Assembly: GCF_003057745.1 (NCBI RefSeq)
Contig: NZ_QBJD02000004.1
Coordinates: 62,001 to 126,000 of the forward strand
Source: Enterobacter sp. RIT418
GTDB taxonomy: Bacteria; Pseudomonadota; Gammaproteobacteria; Enterobacterales; Enterobacteriaceae
Length of the DNA: 64,000 nt
Direction: 5' to 3'
Below the pieces are notes generated by a model that worked only from the letters and a program-made list of their open reading frames with translations, was not told the origin of the DNA and did not search any database. This document shows, piece after piece, positions 1 to 9,601 of the stretch. The translations under genes and the position numbers were made by a program. How positions within the stretch are numbered: position 1 is the first letter of the stretch; the number at the start of each line of letters is the position of its first letter.

Positions 1-159
1 GTGCCGGTCAACGAAGGCCAGCCGGTGACGCTGGTCTATCTGGCGCGCGCCGTCACGCCGGGAACCTATCAGGTGCCAGTGCCGATGGTGGAATCCATGT
101 ACGTGCCGCAGTGGCGCGCAACCGGAGCGGCCAGCGGCCCGCTGATCGTTGTTCCGTAA
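1..159 (+). CDS. yfhM: C-terminal end of alpha-2-macroglobulin-like lipoprotein YfhM (partial)
   Basis: The window opens inside a reading frame that runs to a TAA at 157-159 and gives 52 residues. They end in a stretch of the kind that closes bacterial alpha-2-macroglobulins (VPQWRATG, then a short tail). The next gene is pbpC. The yfhM-pbpC pair is a known conserved neighbourhood, in which a periplasmic protease trap accompanies penicillin-binding protein 1C. The start lies outside the window, and the assignment rests mainly on this context. Confidence 0.8.
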   Translation: MPVNEGQPVTLVYLARAVTPGTYQVPVPMVESMYVPQWRATGAASGPLIVVP

Positions 160-160
160 G

Positions 161-2488
161 ATGCAGATTGCGCGTCTCTTACGCTCCCGCTGGCTTTGGC
201 TGGCGGGAGCGCTTCTCGTTTTATGGGGGCTGATCCTTGCGGCCGACCGCCTGTGGCCGCTGCCGCTGAAAGAGGTCAACCCCGCAAGGGTCGTCGTGGA
301 TGAGAACGGAACCCCGCTCTGGCGCTTTGCCGACGGCGAAGGCATCTGGCGCTATCCGGTCACCCTGGAAGACGTTTCTCCCCGCTATCTCGACGCCCTG
401 ATCCAGTATGAGGACCGCTGGTTTTGGGAGCATCCCGGCGTCAACCCGTTCTCCGTACTGCGCGCGGCCTGGCAGGACGTGACCTCCGGCAAAGTCGTCT
501 CCGGGGGCAGCACGCTCACCATGCAGGTGGCGCGCCTTCTGGACCCGCACCCGCGCACCTTCGGCGGAAAAATCCGCCAGCTGTGGCGGGCGCTGCAGCT
601 GGAGTGGCACCTTTCCAAGCGCGATATCCTTACGCTCTATCTCAACCGCGCCCCCTTCGGCGGCACGCTGCAGGGCGTCGGGGCCGCAAGCTGGACCTAT
701 CTCGGCAAACCGCCGTCGCAGCTGAGCTATTCTGAAGCGGCGCTGCTTGCGGTTCTGCCGCAGGCTCCCAGCCGCCTGCGGCCGGACCGCTGGCCGGAGC
801 GCGCAGAAGCCGCGCGCAATAAGGTGCTTGAGAGGATGGTGACCCAGGGCGTCTGGTCCGCAAAGCAGGTCAAGGAATCCCGCGAGGAGCCGGTTTGGCT
901 CGCCCCGCGTCAGATGCCGCAGCTCGCGCCGCTCTTTTCACGGATGATGCTCGGCAAAAGCCGCGAGACGAAAATTATCACCACCCTCGACGCCGCCCTG
1001 CAGCGGCAGCTTGAAGAGCTGGCGATGAACTGGAAAACCCGCCTGCCGGCCCGCAGCTCGCTGGCCATGATCGTCATCGATCATACCGACATGAAGGTGC
1101 GCGGCTGGGTGGGATCGGTGGACATTAACGACGATAGCCGCTTTAGCCACGTCGATATGGTCAACGCGATCCGATCCCCCGGATCGGTGCTTAAGCCTTT
1201 CGTTTACGGCATGGCGCTGGACGAGGGGCTGATCCATCCGGCGTCGCTGCTGCAGGACGTGCCGCGAAAAACCGGTGATTATCGTCCCGGCAACTTCGAC
1301 AGCGGGTTTCACGGCCCGGTAAGCATGAGCGAGGCGCTGGTGCGATCGCTCAATCTGCCAGCCGTTCAGGTGCTGGAAGCCTACGGGCCGAAACGCTTTG
1401 CGGGCATGCTGAGCAACGCGGGGCTACCGCTTATGTTGCCCGCCGGGGCGCAGCCGAATTTATCCCTGATCCTCGGCGGCGCGGGCGCCCGGCTCGCGGA
1501 CATCGCCGCCGCGTACAGCGCGTTTGCCCGCCACGGCAGGGCGGGACGATTGCGCCTGCAGCCCGGCGATCCGCTGGTCGAGCGGCCGCTGCTGTCGCCG
1601 GGCGCGGCGTGGATTATTCGCCGCATTCTCGCCAACGAGGCGCAGCCGCTGCCGGACAGCGCGCTGCCCCAGGTTGCGCCGCTGGCGTGGAAAACGGGCA
1701 CCAGCTACGGCTACCGCGACGCCTGGGCCATCGGGCTCAACGCCCGCTACGTGATTGGCATCTGGACCGGGCGGCCCGACGGTACGCCCGTTGCCGGGCA
1801 GTTCGGCTACGCCAGCGCTATTCCGCTGTTAAATCAGGTTAATAATCTGCTGCAGGCGCGTTCGACGATCGACGAGGCGCGCCTCCCGCGCGATCCGCGT
1901 CCCGCCAGCGTCGGGCGGGGCACAATCTGCTGGCCGGGCGGCCAGTCGCTGCCGGAAGGCAGTGAAAACTGTCGACGCCGTCTCTCGACCTGGCTGCTGG
2001 ACGGGAGCGAGCCGCCTACGCTGCTGCTGCCGGAGCAGGAGGGCATTCGCGGGATCCGATTCCCAGTCTGGCTGGATAAAAGCGGAAAGCGGGTGGCTGC
2101 GGACTGCCCGGATGCGACAGAGAAGGTGCTGGACGTCTGGCCGCTTCCGCTTGAGCCGTGGCTGCCGCCGTCGGAAAGAAGGGCAGCGCGCCTGCCCGCG
2201 GCGTCCACCGTCTGCCCGCCGCTGGACAATCATAATGCCGCGCCGCTGATGCTGTCCGGCGTCAGGGAGGGCGCGGTCATCCGCCGCCTGCCGGGTCAGG
2301 AGGCCATGACGCTATCGGTGACGGCCAGCGGCGGAGAAGGGGAACGCTGGTGGTTTTTAAACGGCGAGCCGCTTTCGGGAAGTAGCAGCTATTTGTCGCT
2401 TGGATTAAGCAAGCCGGGCGACTATCAGCTGGTTGTAATGGATGGCTCAGGGCAGGTTGCGGCGGTAAATTTTTCGCTGATTCGTTAG
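161..2488 (+). CDS. pbpC: Penicillin-binding protein 1C (bifunctional peptidoglycan synthase)
   Basis: A 775-residue class A PBP, close to the E. coli length of 770. It has an N-terminal membrane anchor (about residues 13-29). The GT51 glycosyltransferase domain has YEDRWFWEHPGV (catalytic Glu84) and GGSTLTMQ (115-122). The transpeptidase domain has the SxxK nucleophile Ser342 (GSVLKPF), then SLN and KTGTS boxes, followed by the PbpC-type C-terminal extension. I chose the ATG at 161; an in-frame TTG at 149 would overlap yfhM and has no better ribosome site. The spacing to yfhM is 1 nt, so the two are probably co-transcribed. The protein acts at the periplasmic face of the inner membrane. Confidence 0.95.
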   Translation: MQIARLLRSRWLWLAGALLVLWGLILAADRLWPLPLKEVNPARVVVDENGTPLWRFADGEGIWRYPVTLEDVSPRYLDALIQYEDRWFWEHPGVNPFSVLRAAWQDVTSGKVVSGGSTLTMQVARLLDPHPRTFGGKIRQLWRALQLEWHLSKRDILTLYLNRAPFGGTLQGVGAASWTYLGKPPSQLSYSEAALLAVLPQAPSRLRPDRWPERAEAARNKVLERMVTQGVWSAKQVKESREEPVWLAPRQMPQLAPLFSRMMLGKSRETKIITTLDAALQRQLEELAMNWKTRLPARSSLAMIVIDHTDMKVRGWVGSVDINDDSRFSHVDMVNAIRSPGSVLKPFVYGMALDEGLIHPASLLQDVPRKTGDYRPGNFDSGFHGPVSMSEALVRSLNLPAVQVLEAYGPKRFAGMLSNAGLPLMLPAGAQPNLSLILGGAGARLADIAAAYSAFARHGRAGRLRLQPGDPLVERPLLSPGAAWIIRRILANEAQPLPDSALPQVAPLAWKTGTSYGYRDAWAIGLNARYVIGIWTGRPDGTPVAGQFGYASAIPLLNQVNNLLQARSTIDEARLPRDPRPASVGRGTICWPGGQSLPEGSENCRRRLSTWLLDGSEPPTLLLPEQEGIRGIRFPVWLDKSGKRVAADCPDATEKVLDVWPLPLEPWLPPSERRAARLPAASTVCPPLDNHNAAPLMLSGVREGAVIRRLPGQEAMTLSVTASGGEGERWWFLNGEPLSGSSSYLSLGLSKPGDYQLVVMDGSGQVAAVNFSLIR

Positions 2489-2576
2489 GAATTGTTTAAA
2501 TGTGTTAAATCCTTACGCACTTAAAAATTGAATAATTATCATTAACTTACAATTAGGCTAATCCCAACGGATTATC

Positions 2577-2590
2577 TTGATACTCATCAA
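2577..2590 (+). promoter_or_regulatory. FNR box upstream of the dms-type operon
   Basis: TTGATACTCATCAA is a perfect match to the FNR consensus TTGAT-N4-ATCAA. Its centre (2583.5) lies 29.5 nt before a -10-like GAGAAT at 2613-2618, which would place the box near -41.5. That is the class II activation position. The implied transcription start near 2625 leaves a short leader before the ATG at 2641. Anaerobic induction of the operon is inferred from this. Confidence 0.85.
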
Positions 2591-2640
2591 AAGTAGGGTC
2601 CCCTAAAACCGCGAGAATGCGCTTTTATTTTAAGGACCCA

Positions 2641-5022
2641 ATGATGAAAAAAATAACAGACCAGGGAGAGGGGTTATTACCTTCGGTGTCCCGGCGCAAT
2701 TTCATCCAGGCCAGCTCGGCGCTGGTTGCGCTCCCCTTTATCACCTCGGCAGGAAAAGTTCAGGCGCAGGCCGCTGATGCCGCGGACAGTGTCTCCCCGG
2801 AAAAGGTCGTTCAGACCTGCAGCACCTTCGACTGCGGCGGCAAATGCGATATTCGCGCGCACGTCAGCGACGGGGTTGTCACCCGCATCTCCACGCGCCC
2901 CGATGACGCACTCGATCCTGACATGCCGATTATGCGCGCCTGCGTTCGAGGCCGTGCATACCGCAAATTCGTCTACCATCCCGACCGCCTGAAATACCCT
3001 ATGAAGCGCGTGGGCAAGCGCGGTGAAGGGAAATTTGAGCGTATTTCGTGGGATGAAGCGACCACGCTGATTGCCAATAACGTAAAAACGATCACCGAAA
3101 AATATGGCGCCGCGTCGCGCTATGTTCACGTGGGGACGGCGGTGTCAGGCGGCACCTTCTCCGGGGATAAAATGGTCCGTCGCCTGCTGAATCTGACCGG
3201 CGGCTATCTGGAAAGCTACCATTCGGTGAGCATGGGCAACACCGCGGCGGCGACGCCGTATACCTACGGTACCGCCGCCAGCGGCAGCTCGCTGGACACG
3301 CTGCTGGATACAAAGCTGGTGATCCTGTGGGGGCATAACCCGACGGAAACCATTTTTGGCCACTCCAACTACTACTTCCAGAAAATGAAGCAAAACGGCA
3401 CCCGCTTCATCGTTGTCGATCCGCGCTATTCCGATACCGTGTCGTCGCTTGCCGACCAGTGGATCCCGCTGCTGCCGACCACGGATAACGCGCTGATGGA
3501 CGCCATGATGTATACCATCGTGACGGAGAATCTGCACGACCGCGACTTCCTGTCGCGCCACGCGATCGGCTTTGACGAGGCGTCAATGCCTGAAGGCGTG
3601 CCGGCGAACGAATCGCTGATGGCCTACCTGACCGGCGCAAAAGACGGCCAGGCGAAAACGCCGGAATGGGCGGAGAAGATCACCCACGTGCCCGCACAGA
3701 CGATCCGCCAGCTGGCGCGCGACTACGCCAACACCAAACCCGCGGCGCTGATCCAGGGCTGGGGCCCGCAGCGTCATAACTGCGGCGAACGCACCGCGCG
3801 CGGCTCAACAATCCTGGCGACGCTGACGGGCAACGTGGGCGTGAAGGGCGGCTGGGCGGCTGGCTACGGCGGCTGCGGTAACCGTAAATTTGCCGCCGGA
3901 CCGGAAATGCCGGACAACCCGGTACAGGCCAAGATCTCGGTAATGAACTGGGTGCAGGCGGCGGATGATGCTTCTCAGGTGACGCCGGAAGATGGGCTGA
4001 AGAACGCGGATAAGCTGGACAGCAATATTCGCATTCTCTTCTCTCTTGCCGGTAACTACCTTGCGAACCAGAACCCGGACCTGCACCAGGCCACGCGCGT
4101 GCTGGAGGATGAATCCAAAATCCAGTTCATCGTGGCAAGCGATCTGTTTATGACCCCAAGCGCGAAATACGCCGATCTCCTGCTGCCGGAAACGAGCTTT
4201 ATGGAGCGCTGGAACATCGGCGAAACCTGGGGTACGGCAAGCTATCTGATCCTCTCCGAAAAGCTGATCGAGCCGGAGTTTGAGCGCCGCTCGGACTACG
4301 ACTGGCTGCGCGAGGTGGCCGCGAAGCTCGGCGTCGAGCAGGCGTTTAGCGAAGGTCGCGATGAAAAAGCGTGGATCGAACACATCTGGGAGCAGACGCG
4401 CCTGGCGATGCCGGATGAAAACCTGCCGGACTTTGCGACGCTGCAAAAGACCCGCCAGCACCTGTTCAAGAGCGCGCCTTACGTCGCCTTTGAAGAAAAC
4501 GTGCGCGATCCGGAAAACCATCCTTTCCCAACGCCGTCTGGAAAAATTGAGATCTTTTCGAAGCGTTTGTACGACATGCACCATCCGGAGATCCCGGCGC
4601 TGTCGCACTATGTTCCCGCTCATGAAGGCCCGGAAGATGCGCTGGCGAAATCCTTCCCGCTGCAGCTGATTACCTGGAAAGGGAAAAACCGCGCCAACTC
4701 AACGCAGTACGCCAACCCTTGGCTGATTGAAGCGCAGCAGCAAAAGCTGTGGATCAACCCGCAGGACGCGCAGCGCCGCGGCATTGCGCAAGGAGATACC
4801 GTCCGTATCCATAACCAGCGCGGTATTTGCGAAGTTCCGGCGGAAGTGACGCCGCGCATTATTCCGGGCGTTGTGGCGATGCAGGCGGGTGCCTGGTGGC
4901 AGCCCGACGAACGCGGCGTCGATAAAGGCGGCTGCGCAAACGTGCTTAGCTCGGCGCGCATTACCGCGCTGGCGAAAGGGAATTCCCATCAAACCATGCT
5001 GGTGGAGGTAGCAAAAGCATGA
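2641..5022 (+). CDS. DMSO-reductase-family molybdopterin catalytic subunit (DmsA/YnfE-like)
   Basis: Predicted molybdopterin-guanine-dinucleotide enzyme of 793 residues, exported by the Tat pathway: the leader has SRRNFIQ followed by a hydrophobic stretch. A Cys cluster (CSTFDCGGKC plus a later RACVRG) near the mature N-terminus would hold a 4Fe-4S cluster. Next come the WDEA segment and the typical molybdopterin fold ending in the dinucleotide-binding C-terminal domain. The start is ATG 2641 (or 2644), since TAAGGA at 2631-2636 fits it; an upstream ATG at 2617 would precede the inferred transcription start. The four-gene order matches the Salmonella locus between pbpC and ndk. The substrate (DMSO, another S- or N-oxide, or selenate) cannot be told from sequence. 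Confidence 0.88.
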   Translation: MMKKITDQGEGLLPSVSRRNFIQASSALVALPFITSAGKVQAQAADAADSVSPEKVVQTCSTFDCGGKCDIRAHVSDGVVTRISTRPDDALDPDMPIMRACVRGRAYRKFVYHPDRLKYPMKRVGKRGEGKFERISWDEATTLIANNVKTITEKYGAASRYVHVGTAVSGGTFSGDKMVRRLLNLTGGYLESYHSVSMGNTAAATPYTYGTAASGSSLDTLLDTKLVILWGHNPTETIFGHSNYYFQKMKQNGTRFIVVDPRYSDTVSSLADQWIPLLPTTDNALMDAMMYTIVTENLHDRDFLSRHAIGFDEASMPEGVPANESLMAYLTGAKDGQAKTPEWAEKITHVPAQTIRQLARDYANTKPAALIQGWGPQRHNCGERTARGSTILATLTGNVGVKGGWAAGYGGCGNRKFAAGPEMPDNPVQAKISVMNWVQAADDASQVTPEDGLKNADKLDSNIRILFSLAGNYLANQNPDLHQATRVLEDESKIQFIVASDLFMTPSAKYADLLLPETSFMERWNIGETWGTASYLILSEKLIEPEFERRSDYDWLREVAAKLGVEQAFSEGRDEKAWIEHIWEQTRLAMPDENLPDFATLQKTRQHLFKSAPYVAFEENVRDPENHPFPTPSGKIEIFSKRLYDMHHPEIPALSHYVPAHEGPEDALAKSFPLQLITWKGKNRANSTQYANPWLIEAQQQKLWINPQDAQRRGIAQGDTVRIHNQRGICEVPAEVTPRIIPGVVAMQAGAWWQPDERGVDKGGCANVLSSARITALAKGNSHQTMLVEVAKA

Positions 5023-5648
5023 GTCAGTTTAAAGAGTATCCGCCGGTGAGCGACAAACAGCTGGGGTTCTTCATCGACTCCTCACGCTGCTCCGGCTGCA
5101 AGGCGTGCCAGGTGGCATGCAAAGATAAAAACAACCTTGAGGTGGGGCGTCGTTTTCGCCGCGTGTATGAGGTCAACGGCGGGAATTTCATCCCAACCGG
5201 GCAGGGCGGCGTGAGCAACAACGTTTTTGCCTACACGCTCTCTATCTCCTGCAACCACTGTGCGGACCCAATTTGCACCAAAAACTGCCCGACGACCGCG
5301 ATGCACAAGCGTCCGGGTGACGGCATCGTGCGCGTCGACACCGACAAATGCGTCGGCTGCGGCTACTGCGCGTGGTCCTGTCCTTACGGCGCGCCGCAGC
5401 TCAACGAGGAGACCGGTCAAATGTCAAAATGCGACTTCTGCGTCGATCTGCAGGCGAAGGGCGAGCAGCCCGTTTGCGTGGCGACCTGTCCGCTGGAGGC
5501 CATCAAGTTTGGCCCGATTGACGAACTGCGCGCCAAATATGGTTCGCTGTGCGACGTAAAAGGGCTGCCTGATTCGTCCATTACGAAACCTAATCTGGTG
5601 ATTAAGGCCCATCAGGGCGCGGAGAAAGAGGGCAAACGTCATGCATGA
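5019..5648 (+). CDS. DmsB-like iron-sulfur electron-transfer subunit
   Basis: A 209-residue ferredoxin-like subunit (DmsB is 205). It has four Cys clusters: CSGCKACQVAC, CNHCADPICTKNCP, CVGCGYCAWSCP and a last CDFC with CVATCP, consistent with four 4Fe-4S centres relaying electrons from the membrane anchor to the molybdenum subunit. Its ATG overlaps the stop of the catalytic gene by 4 nt, so translation is probably coupled. It has no signal of its own; partners of this family are carried across by the Tat leader of subunit A. Confidence 0.92.
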   Translation: MSQFKEYPPVSDKQLGFFIDSSRCSGCKACQVACKDKNNLEVGRRFRRVYEVNGGNFIPTGQGGVSNNVFAYTLSISCNHCADPICTKNCPTTAMHKRPGDGIVRVDTDKCVGCGYCAWSCPYGAPQLNEETGQMSKCDFCVDLQAKGEQPVCVATCPLEAIKFGPIDELRAKYGSLCDVKGLPDSSITKPNLVIKAHQGAEKEGKRHA

Positions 5649-6444
5649 GCTACCGCTGCTGATCTTTACGCTTTTCCTGCAGGGTTCCGTGGGCGTTACG
5701 CTCTGGCTCGGGTTTGGCTGCAAGCCGGTGATGGGGGCGCAGGCCTCTGGTCGCAGCATTGCCATTGCGGCCGCTGGCGCGTTCGTGCTGGCGAGCCTCG
5801 GGCTTCTCGCGTCTGCCCTGCATATGGGCTATCCGCTGAACGCCCTTAACGCGCTGCGCCACGTTGCCAGCTCCTGGCTCAGCCGCGAGATCGTGTTTGC
5901 CAGCCTTTATCTGGCGGCGCTCGGCCTTGCGGTGCTCCTGCTGTTCTTCAATAAACCTGGCGGAAAAGCGCTGCTGGCGCTGGCGGGCATCGTTGGCCTG
6001 GTTGACGTGTTCTGCATGGCGCAGATTTACATGCATGCATCGGTCATGACCTGGCAGCACGTGAACACGCTGGTTCTGTTCATCGGCTCGGTGGGCATTC
6101 TCGGCTCCGCCGTGGTGGCGCTCGGGGCGCAAACGCGCAGCGCCCTGCGCGTGGCGGCGATCGTCGTTACCCTGCTGGTGCTGATTCGCCTGCTGATGCA
6201 GCCGGTCTGGCTGGCGGATATCGCGGCGCTGGACCACACCGTTGTGACCTTCCCTCATGACCCGCTTCACGCGCTTGAGCAGCTGCGCGGCGTGCACCTT
6301 CTGGGCTGGTGCGTCTCCGCCGTTGGGATGCTGGGCTTCGCCGCTGGCGCGCTGAAGCAGACGCGCGGCCTGCTGCTGGTGGGCTCCGCGCTGCTGGTGT
6401 TCGGCGAAGTGCTGCTGCGCTTTGTCTTCTTCAGTATTGGCTGA
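5641..6444 (+). CDS. DmsC-like membrane anchor subunit
   Basis: A 267-residue, strongly hydrophobic protein with about eight predicted membrane segments, a little shorter than E. coli DmsC (287). It belongs to the DmsC family of quinol-oxidising anchors, which lack haem and pass electrons from menaquinol to the B subunit. The ATG at 5641 lies inside the end of the FeS-subunit gene (8-nt overlap). The stop TGA overlaps the ATG of the next gene by one base. All of this indicates one operon. Confidence 0.9.
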   Translation: MHELPLLIFTLFLQGSVGVTLWLGFGCKPVMGAQASGRSIAIAAAGAFVLASLGLLASALHMGYPLNALNALRHVASSWLSREIVFASLYLAALGLAVLLLFFNKPGGKALLALAGIVGLVDVFCMAQIYMHASVMTWQHVNTLVLFIGSVGILGSAVVALGAQTRSALRVAAIVVTLLVLIRLLMQPVWLADIAALDHTVVTFPHDPLHALEQLRGVHLLGWCVSAVGMLGFAAGALKQTRGLLLVGSALLVFGEVLLRFVFFSIG

Positions 6445-7304
6445 TGGAGATTCTGTTCGCTCAAGCGGTGGACGTGACGCAAAACTGCGTCCGTCGCCGC
6501 TTTCGCAGCGCCTCCTGCCATGCCTGCGCGGACGTATGCCCCGCGCGGGCATTTTCCATGACTGACGGAAAAATTTCCGTTGATGCTTCTCTTTGCATTG
6601 AATGCGGGGACTGTCTTTTTGTCTGCCCCACGGACGCCATTTCGGGCATCAGTCCACAAAAACGTTATCTGCATGACGACGCGCTGGTGGGGCCTTTTAG
6701 CCCGATAGCGCCGACGGTTAATGAGCTTCTGCTCTGGCACGTTCAGCGCGGGGTTCGCTCAATCAGCCTGGACGCCGAACGGTTTACGGCATGGATGGTG
6801 GCGCTGGCGGGGCTTAATCTTGCCCTGCGCGAGTACGGTGAACCCGTCTGGACCTTCAGGCCCGTGCAGCAGAAGGAGATCAGCGTGACTCGTCGAACGC
6901 TGATGCACGTCCCTCGAGAAGAGGTGAACGCGTGCGCCGTCCTGCCGGGTATGCGGCAGCTCAGGCAGGCCTTTATACATTTCAGCGAATACGATCCCGA
7001 TATTGATCCTGGAAAATGCGTCCTGTGCGGTGCCTGCTGGCGAAGCTGCACCGAGGGCGCCCTGAGCTTTGAGGAGGGGAGGTTAGCGATCGAGCCGGGG
7101 CGCTGCACCGGATGCGGCGGATGCGAAAGCGTGTGTCATCATCAGGCGGTTAAGCTCGCACCTTATAAAGGCGAGGCGCAGCGGCGCGTGATGAAAGCAC
7201 ATGCATCCACCTGTAAAGAATGCAGCCGTTCGTTCTGGACGTTCAGCCGTGAAGAAGCGCGCTGCTACCTCTGTAAACCCCATCACCACGGTATGCGTCG
7301 CTAA
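6444..7304 (+). CDS. Polyferredoxin-like 4Fe-4S protein of the dms-type operon
   Basis: A 286-residue cytoplasmic protein without signal or membrane segments. It has several ferredoxin-type clusters: a first SCHACADVCP, then CIECGDCLFVCP, later CVLCGACWRSC and CTGCGGCESVC. A C-terminal CKEC...CYLC pair could bind a further metal. The start at 6444 overlaps the DmsC-like stop (TGATG). Family resemblance is to NapF/MauM-type ferredoxins. In this operon it may help assemble or feed electrons to the reductase, but its true role is unknown. The same fourth gene accompanies the Salmonella locus. Confidence 0.75.
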   Translation: MEILFAQAVDVTQNCVRRRFRSASCHACADVCPARAFSMTDGKISVDASLCIECGDCLFVCPTDAISGISPQKRYLHDDALVGPFSPIAPTVNELLLWHVQRGVRSISLDAERFTAWMVALAGLNLALREYGEPVWTFRPVQQKEISVTRRTLMHVPREEVNACAVLPGMRQLRQAFIHFSEYDPDIDPGKCVLCGACWRSCTEGALSFEEGRLAIEPGRCTGCGGCESVCHHQAVKLAPYKGEAQRRVMKAHASTCKECSRSFWTFSREEARCYLCKPHHHGMRR

Positions 7305-7353
7305 GTCTGTTGCTAATCTTCGTCTCATTTTAAAAAAATGTTACCCGAATCCA

Positions 7354-7382
7354 TAGGCAACGGCGCTATAGCTCATTATAAT
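7354..7382 (+). promoter_or_regulatory. Probable sigma70 promoter of ndk
   Basis: A perfect TATAAT at 7377-7382 has a weak -35 (TAGGCA, 7354-7359) at 17-nt spacing. It lies about 55 nt before the ndk start. Confidence 0.5.
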
Positions 7383-7437
7383 CCGCGCCACACCATACTT
7401 CGGTATGCAAAACAACAGAACATTGACAGAGGTTATC

Positions 7438-7869
7438 ATGGCTATTGAACGTACTTTTTCCATCATCAAACCAAACGCGGTGGCAAAAAACGTTATTGGC
7501 AGCATCTTCTCTCGCTTTGAATCAGCAGGGTTTAAGATCGTTGGCACCAAAATGCTGCACCTGACCGTTGAACAGGCTCGCGGTTTCTACGCTGAGCACG
7601 ACGGCCGCCCATTCTTTGATGGTCTGGTTGAGTTCATGACCTCAGGCCCGATCGTCGTTTCCGTGCTGGAAGGTGAAAACGCGGTACAGCGTCACCGCGA
7701 TCTGCTGGGTGCAACCAACCCGGAGAACGCGCTGGCAGGGACCCTGCGTGCAGATTACGCTGACAGCTTCACCGAGAATGGCACCCACGGTTCCGACTCT
7801 GTTGAATCTGCTAAGCGCGAAATCGCGTTCTTCTTCGCAGAAGGCGAAGTGTGCCCACGCACTCGCTAA
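7438..7869 (+). CDS. ndk: Nucleoside diphosphate kinase
   Basis: A 143-residue protein, the same length as E. coli Ndk. It transfers the gamma phosphate from ATP to nucleoside diphosphates through a phospho-histidine. Visible landmarks are the N-terminal [22 protein letters not shown], and the NGTHGSDS active-site segment with the catalytic His. The start is ATG 7438 after AGAGGTT; upstream in-frame codons are leader. It is transcribed alone and precedes an ERIC element. Confidence 0.97.
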   Translation: MAIERTFSIIKPNAVAKNVIGSIFSRFESAGFKIVGTKMLHLTVEQARGFYAEHDGRPFFDGLVEFMTSGPIVVSVLEGENAVQRHRDLLGATNPENALAGTLRADYADSFTENGTHGSDSVESAKREIAFFFAEGEVCPRTR

Positions 7870-7871
7870 TT

Positions 7872-7995
7872 CTCATCGTATTTCACGCCACAGGTGCGTT
7901 GGCTTCGCTTACTCACCCCAGTCACATAGCCTTCTGTGCTCCTGGGGATTCGTAAGCTTGCCGCCTTCCTGTGACGCGAACTACTTGGGAATGCA
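7872..7995 (-). repeat. ERIC element (reverse orientation)
   Basis: An element of about 125 bp. It contains ACTCACCCCAGTCAC and TGCTCCTGGGGATTCG around a central hairpin, then the GCCGCCTT arm. This is the complement of the conserved enterobacterial repetitive intergenic consensus core. It sits directly after ndk and would be transcribed in its 3' region. The boundaries are approximate. Confidence 0.85.
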
Positions 7996-8054
7996 TTAAT
8001 TTCGTAAATGCCGCGTGCAAACGTGGCATCCCTGCGTCAGACTTTGTACAATGC

Positions 8055-8094
8055 AACGCCCCGGATGAGCCGATGCTTTCCGGGGCGTTTCTTT
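8055..8094 (+). terminator. Rho-independent terminator between ndk and rlmN
   Basis: The perfect 10-bp stem AACGCCCCGG / CCGGGGCGTT (8055-8064 with 8080-8089) is followed by TTCTTTT. It ends about 50 nt before the rlmN start, so it terminates ndk-side transcription or acts within an rlmN leader. Confidence 0.8.
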
Positions 8095-8142
8095 TCAACC
8101 CTCCACGGGCCATAACGTGTAACAACGAGGCCGGAATATATT

Positions 8143-9309
8143 ATGTCTGAACTAGTGAATACCTCCGAAGTCGCCATTCCTGCGGTTCCAAATAAAAATG
8201 GAAAAATCAACCTGTTGGACCTGAACCGTCAGCAGATGCGCGAGTTCTTTAAAGAGATGGGCGAAAAGCCGTTTCGTGCCGATCAGGTTATGAAATGGAT
8301 GTACCACTATTGCAGTGACAACTTTGATGACATGACGGACATCAACAAAGTGCTGCGCAACAAGCTCAAAGAAGTGGCTGAAATCCGCGCGCCGGAAGTG
8401 GTCGAAGAGCAGCGCTCTTCCGACGGCACCATCAAATGGGCGATTGCCGTAGGCGATCAGCGCGTTGAAACGGTGTATATCCCGGAAGATGACCGCGCCA
8501 CGCTGTGCGTCTCTTCGCAGGTTGGCTGTGCGCTGGAGTGTAAATTCTGCTCTACGGCGCAGCAGGGCTTTAACCGCAACCTGCGGGTGTCCGAAATCAT
8601 CGGCCAGGTGTGGCGCGCAGCGAAAATCGTCGGTGCGGCAAAAATTACCGGTACGCGTCCTATTACCAACGTGGTGATGATGGGCATGGGCGAGCCGCTG
8701 CTGAACCTGACGAACGTAGTGCCCGCGATGGAAATCATGCTCGATGACTTCGGTTTTGGTCTCTCCAAGCGCCGCGTAACGCTCTCTACCTCAGGTGTGG
8801 TGCCTGCGCTGGACAAGCTGGGCGACATGATTGACGTGGCGCTGGCGATCTCCCTGCACGCGCCGAACGATGAAATTCGTGACGAAATTGTGCCAATCAA
8901 CAAAAAGTACAACATCGAAACTTTCCTCGCCGCCGTGCGCCGCTATCTGGAAAAATCCAATGCGAATCAGGGCCGCGTGACCATCGAATACGTGATGCTC
9001 GATCACGTCAACGACGGTACCGAGCATGCGCATCAGCTGGCGGAACTGCTGAAAGATACGCCGTGCAAGATTAACCTGATTCCGTGGAACCCGTTCCCGG
9101 GCGCCCCGTATGGGCGTAGCTCAAACAGCCGTATCGATCGTTTCTCCAAAGTGCTGATGGAGTATGGTTTTACCACTATCGTGCGTAAAACCCGCGGTGA
9201 TGATATCGATGCCGCCTGTGGTCAGCTGGCAGGTGACGTTATCGACCGTACCAAGCGCACGCTGCGTAAACGTATGCAGGGCGAAACCATCGCGGTGAAA
9301 TCTGTGTGA
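8143..9309 (+). CDS. rlmN: Dual-specificity 23S rRNA/tRNA adenine-C2 methyltransferase RlmN
   Basis: A 388-residue radical SAM enzyme (E. coli 384) that methylates C2 of A2503 in 23S rRNA and A37 of several tRNAs. The radical-SAM cluster motif CALECKFC is visible. So are the GMGEPLLN segment, the substrate-Cys region near the C-terminus ([12 protein letters not shown]) and the [17 protein letters not shown]-terminal helix. The first dozen residues differ from E. coli, as is usual for this family. It is followed by rodZ, as in E. coli. Confidence 0.97.
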   Translation: MSELVNTSEVAIPAVPNKNGKINLLDLNRQQMREFFKEMGEKPFRADQVMKWMYHYCSDNFDDMTDINKVLRNKLKEVAEIRAPEVVEEQRSSDGTIKWAIAVGDQRVETVYIPEDDRATLCVSSQVGCALECKFCSTAQQGFNRNLRVSEIIGQVWRAAKIVGAAKITGTRPITNVVMMGMGEPLLNLTNVVPAMEIMLDDFGFGLSKRRVTLSTSGVVPALDKLGDMIDVALAISLHAPNDEIRDEIVPINKKYNIETFLAAVRRYLEKSNANQGRVTIEYVMLDHVNDGTEHAHQLAELLKDTPCKINLIPWNPFPGAPYGRSSNSRIDRFSKVLMEYGFTTIVRKTRGDDIDAACGQLAGDVIDRTKRTLRKRMQGETIAVKSV

Positions 9310-9601
9310 TAATGATGCGTTGCGGCACGTTTTATGCGCCGTAACGCATAATCTGACTGAATAAACAGTCATATTCATGTTGATTGATTAATAATTACGG
9401 TGCGTTTCATATGACTTTCGGGCAGTATGTAACGACGTAACAACAGTTTAGCTTCACGGGCAGGACTGCACTGTCATCTCAGACGTGACAGTCTTATACT
9501 GTCTGTTCATGGTTAACTGACCAGAAGTTTCGCGGTGCGGGCGGCATTGTGACTCACCGGCACCTGAACCCTTATTTTTCACGTACCAGTAGTTGTAGCG
9601 A
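9310..9601 (+). other. Intergenic region rlmN-rodZ
   Basis: 292 bp without a gene. It starts with an imperfect stem (GCGTTGCGGC at about 9317 with GCGCCGTAACGC) that may end rlmN transcripts. A TATACT at 9495-9500 could be the -10 of a rodZ promoter, but its -35 is poor. I see nothing else. Confidence 0.4.

Noticed and set aside
149..160. TTG start for pbpC at 149
   Set aside because: It overlaps the yfhM coding end and adds four non-conserved residues; ATG 161 gives the family N-terminus.
5650..6552. 300-residue antisense frame across the DmsC-like gene
   Set aside because: Highly charged Gln/Arg/His-rich product from reading a membrane-protein gene backwards; no initiation signals.
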